8,980 nt of DNA, taken from an uncultured Coriobacteriaceae bacterium. GTDB taxonomy: Bacteria > Actinomycetota > Coriobacteriia > Coriobacteriales > Eggerthellaceae. Positions 1-5,044 of this stretch are shown here, in pieces. The notes beneath the pieces are model-generated. The model was not told the origin of the DNA. It searched no databases and worked only from the letters and a program-made list of their open reading frames with translations. Position 1 is the stretch's first letter. Every line of letters starts with the position of its first letter. A program made the translations under genes and the position numbers. Where the stretch lies: contig CACZIP010000066.1 in NCBI GenBank assembly GCA_902781245.1, positions 1 to 8,980 of the forward strand, in the 5' to 3' direction.

Positions 1-12
1 CTTCTCTCCCAT
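1..12 (-). CDS. Start of an unidentified gene, cut by the window edge
   Basis: Only four codons are visible (Met-Gly-Glu-Lys, reading from 12 down to 1). The start is supported by a purine-rich stretch just upstream: GAGGG at 23-19 lies six bases before the ATG, and AAGGAG at 30-25 lies further out. The gene is in the same orientation as the putrescine carbamoyltransferase gene and begins about 130 bp after its stop. In Enterococcus-type agmatine clusters the carbamoyltransferase gene is followed by an agmatine/putrescine antiporter, agmatine deiminase and carbamate kinase, so one of these is a reasonable guess. Nothing in four codons can confirm it. Confidence 0.4.
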
Positions 13-144
13 GCAATTCCCTCTCTCCTTCTGGCCCAGCGGAAAAAGATCCGGCTGGGCGAGAAAAGCCGCTCTCCCCGGCGCAGACCGGCGCCAGGGC
101 GAGGGGCGCCTTATGGGCGCGCCCCGACCCTAATGCGCCTGGTG
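13..144 (-). other. Hairpin-rich spacer after the carbamoyltransferase gene
   Basis: This GC-rich spacer holds three separate inverted repeats. GGGGCGC at 103-109 pairs with GCGCCCC at 119-125 across a 9-base loop. GGCGC at 80-84 pairs with GCGCC at 91-95 across a 6-base loop. GCCCAGC at 34-40 pairs with GCTGGGC at 54-60, with GG/CC continuing inside and one bulged base. On the minus strand the middle hairpin is followed closely by GCGGCTTTTC. One or more of these probably ends transcription of the carbamoyltransferase gene or acts in the leader of the next gene. None has a textbook U-tract, so the role is uncertain. I see no small coding sequence or tRNA here. Confidence 0.4.
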
Positions 145-1119
145 CTAGGCCTGAAGCTCCTCTATCTTCGCGAGGGCGGCGTGCAGCTCGTCCTTGGCCG
201 AGTAGTCCACGCCCTCGTCGTTAAGCGGCGTGCGAGGGCCGAGCGTCGCGAGAAGCGCGCGGATGGAGTGCTTGCGGTTCTCTGCCTCGACCCAGCACAG
301 GGAGCGCTCGGGGTCGTCCATGACCTCGTCCACGACCTCCTCGCCGCGGGTCGCGGGCAGGCAGTGCATGAACTTGGAGTTGGGGCCGGCAAAGTTCATC
401 ATGTCCATGGTGACCTGGTACTTGGGGTAGAAGACGTCCATGTAGGACGCGCTGGACTCCTCGGCGTCGTACAGGCCGTACCACACGTCGGTGTACACGA
501 AGTCCGCGCCCTTGATGGACTCGATGTCATCGGAAATCGTGATGGTGCCGCCAGACTTCTGGCAGTTTGCCTTGCCAACGGCCATCAGGTGATCGCCAAA
601 CGCCTTGCGCTCCTCGGGGGTGCCAACGTGCAGCGCGCCGTCGGGAATGGTGTGACCCTTGGGACCAAACTGCACAAAGTCCATGCCCATGATGGAGCAG
701 ATGAACATGAGCGACACGCAGACCTGCGTCGCGTCGCCAATGAAGGCGAGCTTGCAGTCCTCGATGCGCTTGCCCTCGGGCAGGTTCTCGAGCATCGTCA
801 TGAGGTCGCCCATCTCCTGCGTGGGGTGGTTGAACTCGCTCATGCCGTTGATGACCGGAGCAGCGGAGCCCTTGGCCAGGCCCTCCACGTCGGCGTGGCG
901 GTTGACGCGTGCCATCATGATGTCGAGCAGCGAGCCCATGACGCGGGCGGTATCGCCCAGCGACTCGTGGCCGCCAAGCTGGATGGTGCCGGGGCCAAAG
1001 AACTCGCCGTGGCCGCCGAGGTCGGTCATCGCGGTCTCGAACGATACGCGGGTGCGGGTGGAAACCTGCTGCGCCAACGTGGCGAAATATTCATCCCAAG
1101 ACGGTCTCGTGTCAGTCAT
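145..1119 (-). CDS. ptcA: Putrescine carbamoyltransferase (ornithine carbamoyltransferase family), short N-terminus
   Basis: The 324-residue product belongs to the aspartate/ornithine carbamoyltransferase family. It should catalyse phosphorolysis of N-carbamoylputrescine to putrescine and carbamoyl phosphate, which carbamate kinase can use to make ATP (agmatine deiminase pathway, cytoplasm). Visible motifs are the carbamoyl-phosphate site STRTR at residues 20-24, HPTQ at 98-101 and HCLP at 252-255. DVWYGLY at 211-217 replaces the SMG-type ornithine loop and is the signature I recall from the Enterococcus faecalis enzyme; GDATQVC and FYPKYQV also match it. The start at 1119 is set by AGGAGG at 1130-1125, five bases upstream. 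The reading frame is open further (to 1185), but that part has no ribosome site and falls in an inverted repeat. The Enterococcus protein has about 51 residues before STRTR; here there are 19, so the first helix and first strand of the carbamoyl-phosphate domain appear to be missing or replaced. Family assignment is firm; full activity is not certain. Confidence 0.88.
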   Translation of the reverse strand: MTDTRPSWDEYFATLAQQVSTRTRVSFETAMTDLGGHGEFFGPGTIQLGGHESLGDTARVMGSLLDIMMARVNRHADVEGLAKGSAAPVINGMSEFNHPTQEMGDLMTMLENLPEGKRIEDCKLAFIGDATQVCVSLMFICSIMGMDFVQFGPKGHTIPDGALHVGTPEERKAFGDHLMAVGKANCQKSGGTITISDDIESIKGADFVYTDVWYGLYDAEESSASYMDVFYPKYQVTMDMMNFAGPNSKFMHCLPATRGEEVVDEVMDDPERSLCWVEAENRKHSIRALLATLGPRTPLNDEGVDYSAKDELHAALAKIEELQA

Positions 1120-1124
1120 TTCGG

Positions 1125-1130
1125 CCTCCT
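1125..1130 (-). promoter_or_regulatory. Strong ribosome-binding site that sets the carbamoyltransferase start
   Basis: The minus strand reads AGGAGG followed by five bases and ATG at 1119. It is among the best Shine-Dalgarno matches in the window and argues that the short N-terminus of the carbamoyltransferase is the true translation start, rather than an annotation error. Confidence 0.8.
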
Positions 1131-1135
1131 CGTGA

Positions 1136-1239
1136 TGGGCAAGTCGGCATTGCCCTTCGCTCGCCGCGAAAATCGCTCGGATCAAGGTCTCTCAACGATT
1201 TTCGCTTGACCTCGCTTGCAGGCAATGCCGACTTGCCCA
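1136..1239. repeat. Large nested inverted repeat between rpiB and the carbamoyltransferase gene
   Basis: Two perfect 19-base arms face each other: 1136-1154 (TGGGCAAGTCGGCATTGCC) and 1221-1239 (its exact reverse complement). Inside them is a second perfect pair of 10-base arms, GCGAAAATCG at 1166-1175 and CGATTTTCGC at 1196-1205, around a 20-base loop. The spacers between outer and inner arms differ in length (11 and 15 bases), so the fold is a two-part stem with an asymmetric internal loop. The element fills nearly all the space between the rpiB stop (1253) and the carbamoyltransferase ribosome site (1130). I see no target-site duplication at its ends. It could be a small non-autonomous mobile repeat, a transcription attenuator, or a 5' leader structure. 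Confidence 0.85.
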
Positions 1240-1252
1240 GCGATATATCGTC

Positions 1253-1690
1253 CTATTGCTCCAATGCCATGATCTTGGCTACACGACCCTCGTGACGACC
1301 GCCACCGAATTCTGCTTCGAGGAACGCCTTCACGATTGCGCGGTTGGTTTCGTCGGTTACGAAACGACCTGACACGGTGACGATGTTGGCATCGTTGTGC
1401 TCGCGGGAAAGCGCCGCGAATTCGGGAGTAGTGACATTCGCTGCTCGAATGCCGTCGACCTTGTTGGCCGCAATGGCCATGCCGATGCCCGTGCCGCATA
1501 CGAGCACACCGCGATCGGCCTCGCCACCTGCAACGTCTTTTGCAACCAGCTCCGCGAAATCGGGATAGTCAACACGATCGTCCGAATCGGGCCCGCGGTC
1601 TATGACCTCATGTCCAAGCTCCACGAGATAAGGTTTCAAGAGCTCTTTCTCCTCGAACCCAGCATGATCACTCGCGATACTAACCTTCAT
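1253..1690 (-). CDS. rpiB: Ribose-5-phosphate isomerase B
   Basis: The 145-residue product has the usual length of the RpiB/LacAB sugar-phosphate isomerase family and interconverts ribose-5-phosphate and ribulose-5-phosphate in the pentose-phosphate pathway. Motifs in order: SDHAG at 7-11, DYPDFA at 41-46, GVLVCGTGIGMAIAANK at 61-77 with catalytic Cys65 and Thr67, IRAANV at 81-86, SREHNDAN at 95-102 with His98, and GGRHEGRV near the C-terminus. The order and spacing fit E. coli RpiB closely, including the C-terminal ALEQ-like end. I chose ATG at 1690 because AAGGAG at 1701-1696 lies five bases upstream. A GTG at 1696 would start inside that ribosome site. It appears to be the first gene after its own promoter (TATAAT at 1732-1727). 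Some relatives act on other sugar phosphates (allose, galactose), so substrate is inferred from similarity to RpiB. Confidence 0.93.
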   Translation of the reverse strand: MKVSIASDHAGFEEKELLKPYLVELGHEVIDRGPDSDDRVDYPDFAELVAKDVAGGEADRGVLVCGTGIGMAIAANKVDGIRAANVTTPEFAALSREHNDANIVTVSGRFVTDETNRAIVKAFLEAEFGGGRHEGRVAKIMALEQ

Positions 1691-1726
1691 CGCCACTCCT
1701 TCGGCCGCACGAAAACCAACGTGCCC

Positions 1727-1732
1727 ATTATA
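1727..1732 (-). promoter_or_regulatory. Likely -10 box of the rpiB promoter
   Basis: The minus strand reads CTATATAATGG, containing a perfect TATAAT. It lies 36 bases before the rpiB ATG, giving a leader of about 30 bases that contains the ribosome site. The region where a -35 box would fall is inside the GC-rich terminator stem and has no good TTGACA match, so recognition probably depends on the -10 element or an activator. Confidence 0.6.
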
Positions 1733-1740
1733 TAGCGAAA

Positions 1741-1771
1741 CCCCGCCACGGGAGCTGTTCCCATGGCGGGG
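1741..1771 (-). terminator. Intrinsic terminator of the glpK transcription unit
   Basis: As minus-strand RNA this folds into a continuous 13-bp stem with one U-G pair: CCCCGCCA and GGGA on one side, UCCC and UGGCGGGG on the other. The loop is ACAGC and the stem is followed by UUUCGCU. The U-tract is short but the stem is very strong, and it lies between the glpK stop and the rpiB promoter, where a terminator is expected. A second, smaller hairpin (TCCCG-AAG-CGGGA, 1852-1864) lies just after the glpK stop. Confidence 0.65.
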
Positions 1772-1875
1772 GCGAAGCCACTTCCGCAGCCATTTTTTCA
1801 GTTACATAGATAAGGCGAGGACACCGTAGGCGAGCCCCCGCCGGAATGCGTTCCCGAAGCGGGAGCTGCTAGCGT

Positions 1876-3366
1876 CTACTGCGTTTTCGTGCGGCCAACC
1901 GCTTCCTTCCAGCCAGCAATGCGCGCAGCCAAACGCTCGTTGTTCTCATCGGGCAGATACGTTGCATCACCCGCTCGCAAAGCACGCAAGTCGTCGAGCC
2001 CGCTCCAGAAGCCGGTAGCCAAACCTGCAAGGTAGGCGGCACCGAGTGCAGTGGTCTCGACGTTTTCCGGACGACGAATCGGCTTGCACAGGATATCGCT
2101 CTGGAACTGCATGAGGAAGTTGTTCGCCGAGGCGCCTCCATCGACGTTGAGGACCTTGAGCGGCATGCCCGCGTCGGTTTCCATGGCGCCCACCAAATCG
2201 TAAACCTGATAGGCAAGCGCCTCGAGCGCCGCACGCACGATGTGGGCGGTAGTCGTACCTCGGGTCAAGCCGTAGATGGCACCGCGCGCTTGCGCATCCC
2301 AATAAGGAGCGCCGAGGCCGGTGAAGGCCGGAACGATGTAGACGCCATCGCAACTGTCAACGCTTTGGGCAATGGCCTCGGTTTCTGCCGCATTCTGAAT
2401 CAGACCCAGACCATCGCGGACCCATTGGATGAGCGCTCCGCCCATGAAGACACTGCCTTCGACAGCGTACTCGGGACCTGCGCCTGGAGCACTTGCAGCA
2501 ACTGTGGTGACGAGGCCGTTCTTCGACAATGGCGCTTCATCTCCGGTGTTCATCAGCAGGAAGCAACCAGTCCCATACGTGTTCTTCGCCTGACCAGGCT
2601 CGAAGCAGCATTGCCCAAACAACGCGCTTTGCTGGTCGCCCGCAACGCCACGAATCGGAATGCCTGCCACGATGCCTTCGCGCGAGGTCTCCCCGAAATC
2701 GCCCGACGACGGACGTACCTCGGGAAGCATGCTCATCGGAACATCGAACAGCTCACACAACCACGGGTCCCAGCTCATGGTGTGGATGTCGAACAGCATG
2801 GTGCGGCTGGCATTCGTGGGGTCGGTCGCGTGAACTTTCCCGTCGGTCAAAGCCCAGATGAGCCACGTGTCAATCGTGCCGAACGCGAGCTTGCCCGCCT
2901 CGGCCAGATCGCGTGCGCCTTCGACGTTGTCGAGAATCCACCTGATCTTGCTCGCCGAGAAGTACGCGTCGGGAATCAGCCCCGTTTTCGCCGTGATCGT
3001 CTGCGCGACCTCGGGGTCGCTGCACAATGCATCGACGATGCTGGCTGTACGGCGGCACTGCCACACGATGGCGTTGAAAAGCGGCTCGCCCGTCTCGCGG
3101 TTCCACACGACGGTGGTTTCACGCTGGTTGGTAATGCCGATGCTGTCGATTTCGCTTGCTTGCACATCGTTGGAAACGAGCAGTTCCGTCATAGTGCCAA
3201 GCTGCGCGGAAAGGATGTCCATGGGGTCGTGCTCAACCCAGCCGGGATGCGGGTAATGCTGCTCGAATTCTCGCTGGGCAACTCCAGCGATTTTCCCCTC
3301 ATGATCTATGAGCACGCTGCGGGCCGATGTGGTGCCCTCATCAAGCGAGATGATGTACTTCTTCAT
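1876..3366 (-). CDS. glpK: Glycerol kinase
   Basis: The 496-residue product is a full-length FGGY-family glycerol kinase that phosphorylates glycerol to sn-glycerol-3-phosphate with ATP in the cytoplasm. It resembles E. coli GlpK throughout. The N-terminal nucleotide motif LDEGTTSAR is at residues 8-16 with Asp9. Glycerol-binding residues are seen in TNQRET at 79-84 (Arg82, Glu83), Tyr135 in DAYFS, and Asp244 in VAGDQQSALFGQ. KNTYGTGCF follows at 261-269, then PAFTGLGAPYWD and the C-terminal VDGGASANNFLMQFQSDIL. The start has AAGGA at 3377-3373, six bases upstream. The regulatory loop just before Asp244 reads ETSREGIVAGIPIRG. It lacks the histidine (DYHFFG-type loop) that HPr phosphorylates in many Firmicutes enzymes, so that control is probably absent. 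The gene begins 40 bp after the lipase-like gene and is the last in its run. No glycerol facilitator or glycerol-3-phosphate dehydrogenase is visible. Confidence 0.96.
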   Translation of the reverse strand: MKKYIISLDEGTTSARSVLIDHEGKIAGVAQREFEQHYPHPGWVEHDPMDILSAQLGTMTELLVSNDVQASEIDSIGITNQRETTVVWNRETGEPLFNAIVWQCRRTASIVDALCSDPEVAQTITAKTGLIPDAYFSASKIRWILDNVEGARDLAEAGKLAFGTIDTWLIWALTDGKVHATDPTNASRTMLFDIHTMSWDPWLCELFDVPMSMLPEVRPSSGDFGETSREGIVAGIPIRGVAGDQQSALFGQCCFEPGQAKNTYGTGCFLLMNTGDEAPLSKNGLVTTVAASAPGAGPEYAVEGSVFMGGALIQWVRDGLGLIQNAAETEAIAQSVDSCDGVYIVPAFTGLGAPYWDAQARGAIYGLTRGTTTAHIVRAALEALAYQVYDLVGAMETDAGMPLKVLNVDGGASANNFLMQFQSDILCKPIRRPENVETTALGAAYLAGLATGFWSGLDDLRALRAGDATYLPDENNERLAARIAGWKEAVGRTKTQ

Positions 3367-3406
3367 GCTGTGTCCTTTCCAATTCGCATAAAAGGGCCCA
3401 TCCCCT

Positions 3407-4387
3407 TCAGCGTGCTACTGCCTCTTCAATCCATGATGCGACGTCGTCATACACTTGCTCGTGGCCGATCTCGTTGTGGATCTCGTGGCGCATTCCAACA
3501 TAAATTTTCTCATCAACGCGCTTGACGCCAGCGTCGCGCAGCAATTGAGCTGCGGCAACGACGCCCTTGCCAATGTCGCCAACAGGATCGCCATCGCCGG
3601 CGACGAGGAAAATCGGCAGGTCTTTCGGAACTTTCGCAGCACACGCAGGGGTTACAACCTCTGCTGTGAGGTCGAGCAATGTTGCATAGCCGCCAACGGT
3701 GAACATGAATCCGCACAAATCATCGGCGATATAGGCATCGACAACCGCTTCGTCGGTGGAAAGCCAGTCTAGCGGTGTGCGGGCATTCTCGATCTGCTTG
3801 CCATATGCACCAGCGCCCATGTTGTCGATGAAGGGACTCCTGTGCTTGTTTCCCTTTACCGATGCAAGCGTGCGCGCCATGAAACGACCGACCTTCGAAA
3901 GCGCAGCGGGAACGCTGCCCGTACCCGAGAGCACGCAGGCAGCGAGGTCGTCGCCATAACGGGCAATATAAGCCCTTGTGATGAAGCTTCCCATCGAATG
4001 CCCATAGATGATGTAGGGAGCATCCGGGTACAGCTCGCGCGCCATCAAGTGAAGCGTCCGAACGTCCCCGAGCAAAATGTCCTTGCCCCCATTGGCGGGC
4101 ATATCGCCGTACTCGCTGGAATCGGAAACCGACTTGCCGTGCCCGATGTGATCTTCGCCGCACACGACAAACCCACGACTTACGAAATACTTCGCCAAGT
4201 CGTCATAGCGGTCGATGTATTCGGACATACCGTGGACGATCTGGATGACGCCCTTGGGTTTCTCGGAACCCTCTTGCTCGCTTGTGCCGAATTTCGTGTT
4301 GGTCCACATCTTCGCATTGATGGTCGTCTTGCCATCTTGAGATGGGTACTCGAACGGTACGGTAAAAACCTGGTCAGCCATGATCAT
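3407..4387 (-). CDS. Alpha/beta hydrolase, monoacylglycerol lipase/lysophospholipase-like
   Basis: The 326-residue product is an alpha/beta hydrolase of the Hydrolase_4 (serine aminopeptidase S33-like/lysophospholipase) group. It shows IQIVHGMSEYIDRY at residues 48-61 (oxyanion-hole region), GEDHIGHGKS at 77-86, nucleophile elbow GHSMG at 129-133 with Ser131, the acid Asp267 in AGDGDPVG, and the histidine His301 in GMRHEIHNE. The cap region contains LDWLSTDEAVVDAYIADDLCGF, a pattern I recall from bacterial proteins annotated as lysophospholipase or monoacylglycerol lipase. There is no signal peptide, so it should act in the cytoplasm. ATG at 4387 and ATG at 4381 are both possible, since AGGAAAGGG lies directly before them. 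It starts 17 bp after tsaC and is followed 40 bp later by glpK. This suggests, but does not prove, that it releases glycerol from mono-acylglycerols or lysolipids. True substrate is unknown. Confidence 0.87.
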   Translation of the reverse strand: MIMADQVFTVPFEYPSQDGKTTINAKMWTNTKFGTSEQEGSEKPKGVIQIVHGMSEYIDRYDDLAKYFVSRGFVVCGEDHIGHGKSVSDSSEYGDMPANGGKDILLGDVRTLHLMARELYPDAPYIIYGHSMGSFITRAYIARYGDDLAACVLSGTGSVPAALSKVGRFMARTLASVKGNKHRSPFIDNMGAGAYGKQIENARTPLDWLSTDEAVVDAYIADDLCGFMFTVGGYATLLDLTAEVVTPACAAKVPKDLPIFLVAGDGDPVGDIGKGVVAAAQLLRDAGVKRVDEKIYVGMRHEIHNEIGHEQVYDDVASWIEEAVAR

Positions 4388-4404
4388 CCCTTTCCTCTAC
4401 CTTG

Positions 4405-5016
4405 CTATGCGGTAGAAGCCGAATCAGAGGACGTTGCCTCTTCTGATACGGCTATCGCTCCTTGACGAACAACGACGATTCTCCCTTGCGAACAGTCTAT
4501 CACGGTGGAGGCAACTCCACCGCTCACCACGTCATTCACGATTGAGGCAGCAACTTTCTCCAACAGCGATCTGTCAATTGATTCGGCAGACGACGAATCG
4601 GGCCTTCCCGACACGTTGGCAGAAGAAGTTGCCAACGGAGACCCTACTGACTCGATGAGCTCGAGGGTCGTCTTACAGTCTGGCATGCGTAAGCCGATGG
4701 TTCCTGCCTCGGAGCGAAACGCCTCTGGAACGTTCTCGTTCGCCCGCACGATAATGGTCAGAGCACCCGGCCAATGCTTGGCCGCAAGCGCCCGTGCGCA
4801 GTCAGGTACATCAGCGCCGTATTCGTCGAGCGCTTCAACTCCGCCGACAAGCCAGGCGATCGGCTTGCCCGCATTGCGTTGCTTGAGGTCGTAGATCACC
4901 TGGGGCGTGCGCGCATGCTCGACGGAAACCCCGAGACCGTACACGGTATCGGTGGGAAAAACAACGGCTTTGCCAGCCTTGAGCGCTTCGACCGCTTCCG
5001 CAAATCCATCGCACAT
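4405..5016 (-). CDS. tsaC: L-threonylcarbamoyladenylate synthase (YrdC/Sua5 family, short form)
   Basis: The 203-residue product is a single-domain YrdC-fold protein. Family members make threonylcarbamoyl-AMP from threonine, bicarbonate and ATP, the first step of the t6A37 modification of ANN-decoding tRNAs. Motifs: PTDTVYGLG at residues 21-29, KQRNAGKP at 45-52 (the basic KxR...KP element), HWPGALT at 81-87, IGLRMPD at 107-113, SSANVSG at 131-137 and the closing STVIDC...VVRQGAI at 170-188. It lacks the extra C-terminal domain of long Sua5 proteins, which matches TsaC-type lengths. I chose ATG at 5016 because AGGGAGGG at 5031-5024 lies seven bases upstream. A TTG further out would overlap the stop of the preceding flavoprotein gene. 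The last 15 or so residues are Ser/Thr/Glu-rich and probably disordered. No other t6A gene (tsaB, tsaD, tsaE) is nearby. Confidence 0.93.
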   Translation of the reverse strand: MCDGFAEAVEALKAGKAVVFPTDTVYGLGVSVEHARTPQVIYDLKQRNAGKPIAWLVGGVEALDEYGADVPDCARALAAKHWPGALTIIVRANENVPEAFRSEAGTIGLRMPDCKTTLELIESVGSPLATSSANVSGRPDSSSAESIDRSLLEKVAASIVNDVVSGGVASTVIDCSQGRIVVVRQGAIAVSEEATSSDSASTA

Positions 5017-5023
5017 GTGCTTT

Positions 5024-5031
5024 CCCTCCCT
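5024..5031 (-). promoter_or_regulatory. Ribosome-binding site that sets the tsaC start
   Basis: AGGGAGGG on the minus strand precedes ATG at 5016 by seven bases. It lies between the stop of the flavoprotein gene (5045) and tsaC, and rules against the longer in-frame TTG start at 5052. Confidence 0.7.
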
Positions 5032-5044
5032 CGCGTGAACGAGG

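Noticed and set aside
133..1209. Long plus-strand open frame opposite the carbamoyltransferase gene (about 358 codons)
   Set aside because: It mirrors a clear family member on the minus strand, has no recognisable motif and is a GC-driven antisense frame.
1241..1250. Perfect 10-bp palindrome CGATATATCG just after rpiB, as an operator or -10 box for the carbamoyltransferase gene
   Set aside because: Short AT-rich palindromes are common by chance, and no -35 element is placed correctly.
1733..1798. Minus-strand mini-frame of 21 codons in the glpK-rpiB spacer (begins MAAEVASPPP)
   Set aside because: No ribosome site, and it runs through the terminator and the -10 box.
3390..3406. Small AAGGG/CCCTT hairpin followed by TTTT between the lipase-like gene and glpK
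   Set aside because: Stem of five pairs is weak, and close spacing plus a good glpK ribosome site favour continued transcription.
2242..3525. Long plus-strand open frame opposite glpK (about 427 codons)
   Set aside because: It is antisense to conserved GlpK motifs, has no family pattern and no convincing ribosome site.
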